Positions 46,776 through 59,528 are shown, numbered from the stretch's first letter. The stretch: DNA of 64,000 nucleotides from Rutidosis leptorrhynchoides (GCF_046630445.1 NC_092334.1:105223501-105287500); one strand, 5' to 3'. Numbers and translations: made by a program. The notes: generated from the sequence alone by a model not told the origin.

Positions 46776-49203
46776 TGTAACATCCCGTGATTTTCCGTTA
46801 AATTTATTTTAACACCGTCTTTTTTTTTTATAATATCTTTCGTTATTCAAATTTGTATCTTTTGTTAACTAACGTTCATAATATTCTCGTTATCTAATTA
46901 TAACGTCATCCGTTACTCGAACGTTTTTAAAATATTCGTTGGGTTAATTCCCGCACCCGCTTTGAAACTCGAGGGACCGAGATTGCCAAATGGACAAACT
47001 AGTTGACTAGGTCAACTAGTCAACCCACTTACCACATCCATTCATTTCATCTCCACCTCCCACTTTTATCCTCCTCTTTCTCTCTACTTCCCATTTTTGA
47101 ACTCAAAACCCTCAAACATAAAATCATCATCTAAATCCGATTGGAGAAGCAAACATCAAAACAAATTACATTTTCATGATCCTCTCTTCATCCTCTACAT
47201 TTTGATACCAATATCATCAAGTTTGGGTAACTTTCTAAAAACTCTAGATTTCTATAAATTCGTGTTTTTGACTTGAAATTGTGTTAGTTAGTGTCTATGG
47301 CTCGTGTATAACATGAATACATGTTTTGTTTGCTCAATTTGTTGATTTGAGTAACTAGTATGAACTTTGAAATGGGTGTGCTTAATCTTTGATTTTGGAT
47401 GATTAAATGTTGTTTAAGTGTTAAAGTTCATGTATTAAATGTGTTACTAGCATCATTAGCTTCAATTTGATGTGTAGGTTGATTAAGAAAACTTCAAAAG
47501 CATGATTATTGATTTTGAGATGTTTGACTAGGGTTTGATAGTTCTTGACATGAATTTTTGGATGCTTGAATGCCATGGAATGTTAATTGTTAGTGTTTAG
47601 TTGTAATGTATGCCTCATTACCTTCAAAACGGCATATCATATGTGAGAATTGGATTCCCGAAACTCAAAATGCATTTGATGAACTTGAAAATTTGAAAAT
47701 AGACTTTTATTGATCACTTGACGAGAAATCGGTTGTTTAAAATGATGTTTTTGATTGATGATACATGTTTAGTTGTGTTCCTTGTCAAAAGAGCTTTCCA
47801 ACGGTATAAGATACGCCTTCTAGTTGTTTACGGTTTGCGTTTTATGGTTGTTTGAAGTTTTGACCAAGACTTGAACATTTGAAACTGACCAGGCACCAGA
47901 CCCCATGTATGGCCGCGGCGCGGCGCTCCAGGTCGCGGCGCGACATAAGCCGCGTCCAGATTCTGTTTCCCTTGACCTTTTTACGAAAAATGTTTGGCCC
48001 GTTCTAGACCTCCGATTCACATGAGATTTGTTTTAACATGCTTATATATGAATAAAAACCTCAGAAAAATAGTTCGGGACCCGACCCGAACGTGTTGACT
48101 TTCGTTGACTTTGACCGGCCAAAGTTTGACTTTTTGTCAAACTTAACCAAATGATTATGCAACCTTCCTAACTTTTTTCTGTACTTGTATCTTGCATGAA
48201 ACTTGACAATTTGATTCACATGCTACATAATCGAGTCGTAACGAGCCATAGGACTAATTGAGCACATTTCACCCGACCTTGTGTCGTAACCGGTAAATTG
48301 ATACAACTTACTTGTTTAGGTCAAGGCTAAGCAACTTTCATGCACACGTTTACCTTGTGAAGTACTTTTATACTCGTGCACTCGAGGTGAGATCATAGTC
48401 CCACTTTTTCAACAACTTTTATATTTTTAAATCGTGGGCTGAGAAACTTATACGTTACATACTTATATACATTTCATATGTATATATACCTTTCATACTT
48501 TTATACATCGAACACGAATACGAATACAAAGATACGGACGAGTTTGAACGAAAATCCTCAATTCTTATCATTAATTACATCAGATGGTGTAAGCGAGACT
48601 ATGTTGTGTGGATCCATACGGGTTTGACTAACCCTCATTCGGACGGTTCGCTACCGTTAAGCGAATGAAATATATTCTGGTACGGTGTATGTTCTAACAC
48701 TTTTATGCTGAGGTAAATGATACGGTTAAGCTTTGATAATTGGGTGCTCGGTAAACAACAATACTTATGGAATTCAAACGATTCGGAAAATCGACTTATA
48801 CTATAACTTGTGGTTCAACTTATTTTACTTACATACTCATTTACTAAACCTATGATTTCACCAACGTTTTCATTGACAGATTCTTCTATGTTTTTCTCAG
48901 GTTTTGAATGCTTAAGTGATACATGCTTCCGCACTCTTTTGATACTTGCTTGGATGTCGAGTATACATGCATATTTGGTGCATCTTTTTTGCTACTTTTA
49001 AATTGTGTCGCATAGGTTTCAATTGTACGTTTAACATTGTAATGTAACTAGCCGTCGAACTTCTTTTTGTAAACTTGAAACACCCTTTTACATTGAAATG
49101 AATGCGACATATTTTGGTCAAACGTTGTCTTAAAGACTTATGACCATGTAATGGGACCTACGTAGTCGACACCGTCACTTGACGATTTGTCGGGGTCGCT
49201 ACA
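46776..49203 (+). repeat. 3' LTR of the Tekay-type element
   Basis: 2428 bp, same ends and parts as the 5' LTR (GC-rich block at 47911-47944). Ends CGGGGTCGCTACA at 49203, followed by the GGTAA duplication. Confidence 0.92.
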
Positions 49204-50569
49204 GGTAAGCCACTAACTTCAATACTATTTAGGAAATCGATAGTATATAGTTCATTATTAAAGTCAGCGTCTCTCTGTGACGCACATATACTGTCTGATC
49301 TCAAATATGACCTTTACTCTCCTTCTAAACACATCATCATTCTATCATTAATGATTTTAACTACTTGATGAGTTGGAACAAGAATTGCACATTGCTGATA
49401 ATATTCTGGATTGCCAAGATTAAGAAGATAATCTCGATAAATAGTTGAGATGATAGAACCAATTGGATCATTAACATCTGTTATCAAAAGATCTTGTGGA
49501 ATTTCAATATCAAAAACTCCGTCTTCAGATTCACCAACATCACCGTTGCCTATGTCAAGTATCCATTGAGCAAAACTTCTAGTATCGGCATCAGCTTCAA
49601 TACCACATAATCTCATGTTAACTGTAAGTTTTAAAACAGTAACATAATCCCACAAATAGAAAGAATTTAGAGATGCATCTACTATATCTTCTCTTTTACC
49701 TTTTTAAATAACAGGTAATATTTGTCTAAAATCACCACCAAACACAACTGTTTTACCCCCAAACAGAGTATCCATGCTATCAGGATTGGCTTGACGACAT
49801 ATATCACGCATAGAACGATCCAGTGCTTCAACGTACATCATGTTAACCATAGAGGCCTCATCCCAAATAAGCATTTTTGCCCTCCTAATGAGCTCACCCA
49901 ATTTGCTGCTTGGAGAAATAGTACAAAATGACTCATCCGTAGGATGAAGCGGTATGTGAAAACGTGAATGATCTGTCCGACCTCCAGATAATAGCAAAGC
50001 TGCTATCCCACTTGACGTAACATTTAAAACAATTTCTCCTTTACTGCGCAATGCAGCTGAGAGTGTTTTCCAAAGGAAGGTTTTTCCAGTACCACCATAA
50101 CCGTACAAAAAGAACACAACTCCTTTGCCGTGATCAACAACTTTTATTATTTGATCGTATGCCTCCTTTTGTTCGGATGTTAACTTTGTAATGAAATCAG
50201 AATGTTCATTTGCAAGTGTACTTTTGTCGTAGGAGAGCTCATCTATAATAAGATGTTTTTCTGAAATATTCCTTGTATGATTCGATGGGCAATGCATTGA
50301 ATTAAAACTTCTCAATGAACTACTATTGCGTTGAAGTAATTTGTCAATCGCTTGTAAAGTTAAATCTTTTAATAGTTCAGACTCAATTTGTGTTCCTGCA
50401 ATGAATTAAATTTGATTTATTAATATAGTAAATATGACAATTTAAGTATAATATAATTTAAATATCGTTACCTGTTCTGTGGGGATGAACGATATCCACT
50501 GAAAAATACCGAAATGTTTTCTCAAATACAACTTCAGGTCGACTCATAGTGTTAGATAATAGTAATTAT
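49204..50569 (-). pseudogene. Helitron PIF1-type helicase, middle part
   Basis: From right to left: SRPEVVFEKTFRYFSVDIVHPHRTG, an apparent intron (about 50400-50470), then LTSEQKEAYDQIIK, Walker A YGYGGTGKTFLWK (about 50090), SSGIAALLLSGGRTDHSRFHIP, Walker B AKMLIWDEASM (about 49870) and FGGDFRQILPVI. An in-frame TAA (49704-49706) follows, then the same frame continues (KGKREDIVDASLNSFYLW... LTVNMRL... to DRMMMCLEGE) with further text to the GGTAA site. ATPase motifs look intact; the stop makes it non-functional unless read through. Confidence 0.92.
50565..50569. repeat. target-site duplication ATTAT (left) of the solo LTR
   Basis: ATTAT precedes TGAAGCGACCC at 50570 and recurs at 55827-55831 after ..GGGTCGTCACA. 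It shows the LTR inserted cleanly into the Helitron. Confidence 0.88.
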
Positions 50570-52137
50570 TGAAGCGACCCGTCCTAATCCATAAGGACGA
50601 ATACAATAACATATGGTTACATTGCGAGGTATTTGACCTCTAAATGATACATTTTACAAACATTGCATTCGTTTTGTAAAAGACAAACTTTTATTACATC
50701 GAAAGTTGACAGGCATGCATACAATTTCATAATATATCCAAACTATAAATGACTTAATAATAATCTTGTTGAACTCAACGACTCGAATGCAACGTCTTTT
50801 GAAATATGCCATGAATGACTCCAAGTAATATCTCTAAAATGAGCAAATGCACAGCGGAAGATTTCTTTAATACCTGAGAATAAACATGCTTTAAAGTGTC
50901 AACCAAAAGGTTGGTGAGTTCATAGGTTTATCATAACAATCATTTCAATAATTTTACTAGACCACAAGATTTAATTTTCATAGTTAACTGCATGAACACT
51001 CATATGCAAAAATCATCATACATAAACACTCATCTGTATAAAATCCATTCATATGGTGAATACCTGGTAACCGACCTTAACAATATGCATATAGAATATC
51101 CCCAAATATACAGGTACACTCATTTGTATATCAAAATTGAAGTACTAAAGCATTCATAACCTGGATGGGGCTTGTTGGGCCCAATAGATCTATCTTTAGG
51201 ATTCGCGTCAATTTGGGGGTCTGTTCCCAAATTCTTAGATTACAAGACTAAAAGGGCGATATCCAGTTTAATAATCCAGCCATAGAATGTAGTTTCAAGT
51301 ACTTGTGTCTATTTCGTCAAACATTTATAAAAACAGTGCATGTATTCTCAGTCCCAAAAATATATATTGCAAAAGCATTTAAAAAGGGAGCAAATGAAAC
51401 TCACGATACTGTATTTCGTAGTAATTATGCATATGATGTCAATGAACAAGTGCAAGGTTGGCCTCGAATTCACGAACTTATATTAAGTATATATATTTAT
51501 ATGTTGATCAATATCTGTCTAACAATTTTAGGTCAAGTCGTAGTGTATCACAATCCTAATGCTCGAGATCGATATGCAAAAGTCAACAAAAGTCAACTTG
51601 ACCCAAAATGACTTCCAAAATCTATACATGTTTATTATATAACTTAAATATAGTCGTTTTATATATTTAAATATATTTATCAGATTTTATTAAATTAAAT
51701 AATACAAGTCATTTATTAATAATTAAAAATTTATATTAAAATTTATATATGATGAAAATATACTTTTATATATTTCAAGTAATAAAATTTATACAGTTCA
51801 CTCAATATCATAAAAATATAGTGGTATGTATTATTAATGTAATTATATTACGTGTGGTAAAAATATCTTTATACCACGTATTTATTTGATAAAATAATAT
51901 TAATGATAATAATAATGAGTAAAAGTTGTATTATTTTGTAATAATAATAATAATTATTATTATTCTTCTAATACTAATAATAACAATATTTATTTACTAA
52001 TGATGATATTAATTATAATAAAATGGTAATTTTAATCATGATAATTTTAATAATAAAAATACTTTTAAATTTTACTATAGTAATAATAATATTTTATATA
52101 AAAATAATAATTCTATTCAAAATGATAATTGTTAATA

Positions 52138-52945
52138 ACTAGTTGTGGAGCCCTCGTTTTGCGCCGGGGGCTCCGTTTTGAATGCGAGTTAAAAAAAAGT
52201 CTTGATCTATTTTGTAAAAAAGAATTTTTTTGACATCTAACATTGAAGGGTTGTTCCTTTTGTGAAAGTTGCTTCTTTTAGCGTTCGGGTTTTATTTTAA
52301 AAAAAAAAAGTTAGTTGATCTATTTTGTAAAAAAGAATGTTTTTGGACATCTTTTGGTAGCATTGAAGGGTTGTTCCTTTTACGAAAGTTGCGTCTTTTA
52401 TCGTTGGAGGAAAAAAAATATTAGCACAGTAGTGGCCTATGTGGGTCCTACTGTTTGAGCGCAGTGTACAAGTCGGTAAAGCGTGGCGGGTGTTATTATT
52501 CAGTATTTTTAGTGTTAGTGATGAGATTAATAATAATTTAGAATATATGTATAAAGTGGGGGTTCGATTTGTATTTTAATAAAAGTAAAGGGGTTAAGTT
52601 TGTGGGGTTCGATTTGTATTTTAATAAAAGTAAAGGGGTTAAGTTTGTGGGGTTCGATTTGTATTTTAATAAAAGTAAAGGGGTTAAGTTTGTGAAAATT
52701 GAAAAAACGAATAGTATAAATTGGGGGGTTCGATTTGTATTTTAATAAAAGTAAAGGGGTTAAGTTTGTGAAAATTGGAAAAACGAATAGTACTATTCAT
52801 AAGATTTTGTCTAATAGTTGAAAATTGAAAAAACAAATAGTATAAAGTGGGGGTTCGATTTATATTTTAATAAAAGTAAAGGGGTTAAGTTTGTGAAAAT
52901 TGGAAAAACGAATAGTACTATTTATAAGATTTTGTCTAATAGGTA
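52138..52945 (-). mobile_element. small non-autonomous Helitron in the solo LTR
   Basis: ACTAG at 52138-52142 (CTAGT on the minus strand) is preceded by a strong hairpin with arms GGAGCCC/GGGCTCC (52147-52153, 52168-52174), the hallmark of a Helitron 3' end. Inside are a twofold repeat of about 125 bp (52197-52410; GTTGATCTATTTTGTAAAA..) and a 45-bp tandem repeat (GGGGTTCGATTTGTATTTT.., three copies from 52558 and two more spaced at about 52726 and 52848). The 5' end was not pinned down; the text CGAATAGTACTATT.ATAAG repeats at 52787 and 52910, near the likely end. Confidence 0.6.
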
Positions 52946-53033
52946 TATTGGTAATAATAATACAATAATAATAATAATAATGATATTTTATAATAACAAT
53001 GATATTTCTATTAAAAATGATAATTTTAAAAAT

Positions 53034-53040
53034 GATACTT

Positions 53041-53083
<43 letters not shown>

Positions 53084-53458
53084 TAAAATAATGAAAACGA
53101 TATTTTTATCTAAATCAATATCTTACAATATTTTAATTTCATCATGATACTTATACTCATTATTTCCTAATCGATTTGTTTAATAGCTTTTAGTCCTCTT
53201 TTATATCGCATTCATAATAATGATAATAATAGTAATCATAATAATTAGATGATACTAATATTAGTTTTAATGCTAATGATACTAATTATAATAATTATAA
53301 TAATACTAATACTAATGATAATACTAATAATAATGATAATAATAATAATATTTATAATAATAATCATAATAATAATATTAATAATAACCTTAGTGATAAT
53401 AATGATAGTATAAATAATAACAATTTTAATGATAATACTTATATTGATAACGATAATG

Positions 53459-53490
<32 letters not shown>

Positions 53491-53550
53491 TATTATTAGA
53501 TAATAATAATAATAATAACGATAACAATAACGACGATAGTAATAATAATA
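53034..53550. repeat. (AAT)n-rich tract
   Basis: Runs of AAT/ATT at 53040-53085 and 53460-53500 in a long stretch of degenerate AAT, part of the solo LTR. Asn-rich ORFs across it are accidental. Confidence 0.85.
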
Positions 53551-54179
53551 ATATTAGAATTAATGATAATTCAGTTGACCATATCTTTTAATCCGTTCAT
53601 CGAAACCATACGCTTTCTAAATGAAAAGTTATTAATTTTTCGCCAGCTTTTCAACGACATGCATATCATATACCTTATCTCAGTAGCATATATATTAAAT
53701 TCATGATTTATAATAAACTATTTAACGACGAAAATTAAACATACAAGCATGCATAATCATATATACTCGAGCACTAGTCAGGGATACACTATTAATATAT
53801 AAAAGATAAGATATGAATGCTCACGTATCAATATTGTGATTCAATATTGCAGGAAAGTACGTAGACGCAATGGAAAAGATAAATGCTAGGATGACCTCAT
53901 GAGCTATACCCCCGAACAATACCCATAACCTCCATAACTATAACCCATAATTTCCTTAGCTCTATCCCACTCGAAAAACCCGTTTGAAATAACTTCCTCA
54001 TGACCTCGTCGTAATATTTTATGTATAATAATAATACTAATACTAATAATACTAATATTAATATAATAAGATTAATAATAATAATCTTTAATAATAATAA
54101 GATTAATAAAATAAATAAATAACTACGGAGTATATAGATTTAGAGAGATAGATAATCGAGCAAGCAGAGAGATCGAGTT

Positions 54180-54256
54180 CCTTTTATAATCAACTCAGCT
54201 ACCTACCCCTCATGCGATCGCATGAGGTTTGGGTGTGATGCCCATGTGATCGCATG
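54180..54256 (-). promoter_or_regulatory. solo LTR promoter: palindrome pair and TATA box
   Basis: Perfect 20-bp palindrome CCTCATGCGATCGCATGAGG (54208-54227), a second copy CATGTGATCGCATG (54243-54256, one mismatch), and on the minus strand GATTATAAAAGG (54180-54191) about 17 bp downstream, followed by a pyrimidine-rich leader. The core equals that of the Athila A/B LTR, although the two LTRs belong to different families. Confidence 0.65.
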
Positions 54257-54353
54257 AGCAAATATTGACAGCTCATTCGCATTCGCACATATTGACACTA
54301 GTTTTTATATATTATTTAATATATAATATATTTAATCTTTAGAATTAATTAAA

Positions 54354-54500
54354 TATTATATTATATTCTCGTGCATAGTTGATTTATAATTTTAGCACCG
54401 ATGAATTGTACGTTGACGCTCGACTTACGTACCGATTTCGGTTTTTCGAACGTCCTTTCGTACGCTTAGAAAACTTGTACTTACGTTTCGTGACACGTAC
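54354..54500 (-). repeat. module shared with the Athila LTRs
   Basis: ATATTATATTCTCGTGCATAG..TAATTTTAG..CGTTGACGCTC..TTCGAACGTCCTTTCGTACGC..ACTTGTACTTACGTTT matches 21019-21140 (A/B LTR) and, less closely, 4350-4460 and 19250-19350. It sits at the same distance upstream of the palindrome pair in each LTR. Confidence 0.6.
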
Positions 54501-54724
54501 TTTTATCAATAATTAGACTTATTTCACCAATAATTATATTAATTGAAATGCAACTTATACTTTTGAGTGTTATGGTCATTTCCTTCTTAAAATCATTGTC
54601 TCGTTATTTATATAATATGTTGAATAATATTATTTAAAATCTTTATTATAAGAAAGATAATATAAGCAAAATGTTTTACATTTAAGTTAATATTTTCTAA
54701 TAATATATTTCATTACGTTATAAA

Positions 54725-54789
<65 letters not shown>

Positions 54790-55826
54790 CATTCCAAAAT
54801 ATCTTTAATATTATTTAAAATTTTTATTACAATAAAATAAATATAATCAAATTGTTTTATATTTAAATTAATATAACATTTTACTACGTTATAAAATATA
54901 TATTATCATTTAGGAATATATAATTTGTACATATTATATTTATTGGAAATATTTTAACAATATAATATTTAGTTTTTCAAAACTACTTATATTTAAGATC
55001 ATTTCATTAAAAGGTTTTAATAATAGAAATTGTTATATCATAAAACGTTCTTAATAATAAAAGTTTATTATATCGAAAAACATTTTTGTTTAAGAAAGTA
55101 AAATCATATATAAATCATAACAGGTTTCAAGTTTTTAACTTACAGTTTATTCGTGAATCGTAGGGTTAAGTCTAAAAGATAATCATACGTATGAAATCAT
55201 CCTAATGTAACATGACAAATGGGTTTATCTAGTCGATGAACCTTGTCTCAATTATTTATTCTACATGATCAATCATTATGAAAGCTACATAATTAACTTA
55301 TCAAAAGACACGAGGAAATATAGTGTAAAGTATACGTTAAAAGTTAAGCAGGAATCTCCACTAACTTTTGTCCAGTTACCGTTAATCGACACTTTTGTTC
55401 CTACTTGTAATTCACTTTACCAATTATTCCGAATACCGTTAAAAGGAAAGATTTCTTAAATCATAGTGGACCTCTCAACGGAGACTTATCATAATATCAC
55501 AATACATCAGATAATTCAATCATTTGATATTATCTTTTAATTCCATCGATAAATATATTAAACATATATTGAAACAAATACGTTTATGTAAAATATTATA
55601 CATCTAATACTTTGTTAATGTTTTCAATTAATATAACTATATATTATATATGCAAATCTATATGCACATAAATGTTCGTGAATCGTCGAGCACAGTCAAA
55701 AGGGTAATTGATTACCTGAATATAATTCCAAAATTTTTGAGACTCAACATTACAGACTTTGCTTATCGTGTCGGAATCATATAAAGATTAAGTTTAAATT
55801 TGGTCGGAAATTTCCGGGTCGTCACA

Positions 55827-57450
55827 ATTATGCAAATAATTTTCTGACGAAATGATCACCCTCCCCAAAAAACGCCTCTTGTATACCTTCTATATACTCC
55901 TTATCATCATCCAATAAACCTAAATCATAGAAGCGTCTTTGTAGCTATTAAATACCTGACCATTTACCATCCGGATATCTTGATAGGAAGTTGGACCTTT
56001 AACCTTGTTGAGTAGAATTCTAAGAAAAAACAGATCACCAGACTAATCATACCTGATTGGTTATTTGATGTTAATCTATATGAATTAGACGAATCATACC
56101 TGATTGATTTTTTCCTGTTATTTATTTCATTTACAGTATCATATATGTATAACTGTCCGAATCTTGGTTTTCGACCATCCGTTGGTATTAAACCTCCATA
56201 TTGGTGACAATTTTGACCACGAATACAAAATGTATAAGGGCCACGACTTTTGTTTACAAGATCATCCACCTTGCCACCCCTGGAAGTAAATGAAAAAAAT
56301 CATGTTGTACTGTCTAACATTCTCAATGAAATGTTGACTCTTTGGATGATTGTTAGTATATAGATCCCAAATGAGTTTAGGAGGAGATTTGTTGAACTCG
56401 AGAAGCGCTATTTTACCTTTCAAACAACAAAGTGAGAATGCCCGGGTGAAATCGTTTGTTTTTTTTTCCTACTTTCGTCTCTTTATGCCATAATTTAGCA
56501 CCACAAGCGTAACATATATAAGTAAGATCCCCGTAATCAACGTAGTCTGCCAAAAATAACAATTTATTGGTTTACTTTAAAATATATATAATAGTTTACC
56601 CTTTAAGTTCCTTTGAATGATTTATTTTGAAGATCATCGGAGTTTGCTTGGTCAATGTCAAAAGGTATCGGTGTAATATTTCCTTTCGATACCTGTTGTT
56701 TTGATTCCACTTTGACCGTACTTGTAAAAATGCAGACTAAAATAGTAAGTATGTACATTTTAAAAATAAAACAGGTTTGAATATTATATATGTCACAAAT
56801 AATTACCTTTGGATCCACTGTATGATGTAGTGTAACATTTGTCACTATTAGTAAGTGATTGATTTGATATTCTCAAAGATGGTGTTAGCGGTGCAGGAGT
56901 TGCAATGTAATATGAACAAGCACCCGTTGTATATGTCGTATGTTCAAAAACGTTTTCTTTCATCATATTTGATGTATATTGTGTTCTAGATGAAGTCATA
57001 AACTTTGATCCAGTTGTGTTGGTTATATCTGAATAACCAATGTATTAGATTTTAGTTTAAAAATCCAGAATGAATTCATTTTTCATATATACACCATAGA
57101 TTACAAAAGATATAGTTGTAATAGCATGAAACACCTGTTAGTATTGAACACGATGGTGAGGATTGTTGACCAATTGCTGTTGTTCTATTTTCTTTTTTGT
57201 GTTTCATCATAATGTTACCAACGATTGTTTTTGAAGTGGAAGAAATTTCTAACAATAATAGAGATGTATTAGTATTTAAATTTGATATATAGTGAATATG
57301 CCTGAATACTAAATCTGTAAATATATGCCAAGAGTAACTTTCTCTAACATTCAGATTAATAAAAACAGTAAATAGTACCTGGATTTGATGCATTAACATC
57401 AAAAGAATCCTTCATCATTGTAGGGTATTTTTGCTTATTTGTAACTGGTT
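55827..57450 (-). pseudogene. Helitron N-terminal coding part, HUH Rep domain missing
   Basis: From right to left it appears as several exons with GT..AG-like ends: around 57440-57380 (KQKYPTMMKDSFDVNA), 57250-57135, 57030-56805, 56700-56590, then YVDYGDLTYICYACGAKLWHKE (56550-56470, the CX2CGA..W plant Helitron motif), RGPYTFCIRGQNCHQ..GGLIPTDGRKPRFGQLYIYDT (56260-56130), and finally KGPTSYQDIRMVNGQVFNSYKDAS with LLDDDKEYIE-like text up to 55832. The roughly 600-700 residue Rep region with the HHH metal site, which belongs between the last two blocks, is absent. Confidence 0.78.
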
Positions 57451-57973
57451 CCGAAACATTTGTCTCATTTTGTTTTGATTTATTTAAACATAAAGATCTT
57501 CTCAAGTTATTATTCATGTCAATCAAGTTTTATCAAACATATCCTAAAACTATGGTTTTTGAAGATAATGAAGGATTATATTTCTTATGATCCACAATTT
57601 CAAATTTTAAATTTGAAAATGAGATTATGGTTATTGACTAAATACCAACGGATAAATAAATGTTTTGTGTTGTACTTGACTTTATTGGTAATAGGAATTT
57701 ACATCCCTATAATGTAGGAATTAGTCTATGGTCAATTTGATTTGAAAGTACTCACAATTTCGAATCAACTAAGAACTATTTATATTAGTGTTTATTAGTT
57801 TATTCTAGTATACTTAAAATAATTGTTTAGTAACTATAGTGATGTTAGCAATACAGAAATTGTTATCAGCAAAAATAAGAAGAAAAAATGAAACAACACT
57901 GATATCATAATATAAATATAAATTTATATTAATATTACAGGAGTAATTTCCATACTTGTTACAAAAAGATTTT
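57451..57973. other. spacer between Helitron N-terminus and the right-hand LTR
   Basis: AT-rich. Probably Helitron 5' UTR and end, but the expected TC terminus was not recognised. An 85-codon + strand ORF at 57460-57717 has no domain and is likely chance. Confidence 0.4.
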
Positions 57974-59221
57974 TAAAACGACCCGTCCTAATCCATCTGG
58001 AAGAATACATTACATTTGGTTCATCACGAGGTACCTGACCTCTATATGATACATTTTACAAACATTGCATTCGTTTTAAAAGACAAACTTTCATTTCATT
58101 GAAAGTTGAGGGCAGCAATACCATTTCATAATATATCCAACTATAATTGACTTAGTTATAATCTTGATGAATTCGACGAATTGAATGCAACGTCTTTTGA
58201 AATATGTCATGAATGACTCCAAGTAATATCTCTAATATGAGCAAATGCACAGCGGAATATTTCTTTCATACCTGAGAATAAACATGCTTTAAAGTGTCAA
58301 CTAAAAGGTTGGTGAGTTCATTAGTTTATCATAAACATTCATTTCCATCATTTTAATAGACCACAAGATTTTCATTTTCAGTTCTCATAAATATACGTCC
58401 CATGCATAGAGACAAAAATATCATTCATATGGATTGAACACCTGGTAACCGACATTAACAAGATGCATATAAGAATATCCCCTATCATTCCGGGAAATCC
58501 TTCGGGCATGATAAAACAACATCGAAGTACTAAAACATCCGGTACTTTGGATGGGGTTCGTTAGGCCCAATAGATCTATCTTTAGGATTCACGTCAATTA
58601 GGCGTGCACTAATTCTCAAAATTAGTGATGTTCCCTAATTCTTAGGCTACCAAACAAAAAGGGACATATTCGGCTTCGATCATTCAACCATATAATGTAG
58701 TTTCGATTACTTGTGTCTATTTCGTAAAACATTTATAAAAATTTCGCATGTATTCTCAGTCCAAAAATATAAAGGGTAAAAAGGCAAATGAAACTCATCA
58801 TACTGTATTTTGTAGTAAAAATACATATGACGACATTGAACAATGTAGGGTTGACCTCGGATTCACGAACCTATATCATTTATATGTATATTAATACATA
58901 TAATCGTAATCGAACAAATTTATATATATCATTGGTGATTTAATTGTTATGTTAATTAGGTGTTTTATTAATAACCTAATTAATTGCATTTATTAATACT
59001 TATTATAAAAGTATTAATATAGTTATGTTATATGTAGTAACTATGATTTTTATATAACTAATATGTATGTGATAAAATAGTCTTGATAATAATAATAATA
59101 AATAAAAAGTTGTTTTATTTTACAATAATATTAGTAATAATAATAGTTATTATAATAATAATAGTGGTACTAGTATTAATAATAATAATAATAATATATA
59201 AATAATATTATTATTGTTAAA

Positions 59222-59252
<31 letters not shown>

Positions 59253-59313
59253 TTTTGATAAAAAGTGATAATAATAAAAATGATACTCTTAATAAAAATG
59301 ACAGTTTTTATAA

Positions 59314-59377
<64 letters not shown>

Positions 59378-59445
59378 TCATTAATAATTAATAATTATAA
59401 TGATAGTAATAATAATACTTACATTAATAATAAAAATGATAAAAC

Positions 59446-59527
<82 letters not shown>
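59446..59527. repeat. (AAT)n microsatellite
   Basis: About 27 perfect AAT units; a shorter run lies at 59314-59372. The poly-Asn and poly-Leu ORFs over them are artefacts. Confidence 0.95.

Positions 59528-59528
<1 letters not shown>

Larger units (their letters stand above)
40414..49203 (+). mobile_element. Tekay-type Ty3/gypsy (chromovirus-like) element, broken inside
   Basis: Plus-strand element of 8.8 kb: 5' LTR 40414-42843, primer site TGGTATCAGAGC (42846-42857, initiator Met tRNA), gag region 43264-44375, a decayed pol region, a polypurine area (CGGGACGAAATTTCTTTTGAGG, 46746-46768) and 3' LTR 46776-49203. The LTRs differ by roughly 22 substitutions and a few short indels (about 1%), giving an age of a few hundred thousand years (inference). 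The interior is far more decayed than that, with many breaks. It was probably copied in trans by an active relative. Confidence 0.9.
50570..55826 (-). repeat. giant solo LTR (5.26 kb), Ty3/gypsy
   Basis: Minus-strand LTR with TGTGACGACCCGGAAATTTCC at 55826 and ..CGGGTCGCTTCA at 50570, flanked by ATTAT. No internal region, so a solo LTR left by LTR-LTR recombination. Its ends match the LTR at 57974-61700. It includes a small Helitron (52138 to about 52945), many (AAT)n tracts (51900-53550), (TA)n at 54725-54786 and a promoter block at 54180-54256. ORFs inside (for example near 51303-51611 and 55265-55459) have no recognisable domain. Confidence 0.85.
39679..57450 (-). mobile_element. Autonomous-type Helitron, Rep-less, split by two retroelement insertions
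   Basis: Minus-strand rolling-circle transposon. The 3' end is ACCAG at 39679-39683 on + (CTGGT on the minus strand), preceded by the small hairpin GTGCAACGCAC typical of plant Helitrons. Coding parts: N-terminal exons 57450-55827, middle 50569-49204, C-terminal 40413-39943. A Tekay-type element (40414-49203, TSD GGTAA) and a solo LTR (50570-55826, TSD ATTAT) interrupt it; across both insertions the helicase text is continuous. The 5' TC end was not found; it may lie in 57450-57973 or be cut off there. It cannot move by itself because the HUH nuclease is missing. Confidence 0.87.

Noticed and set aside
49722-49931. + strand ORF opposite the Helitron helicase
   Set aside because: Shadow of the minus-strand ATPase region.
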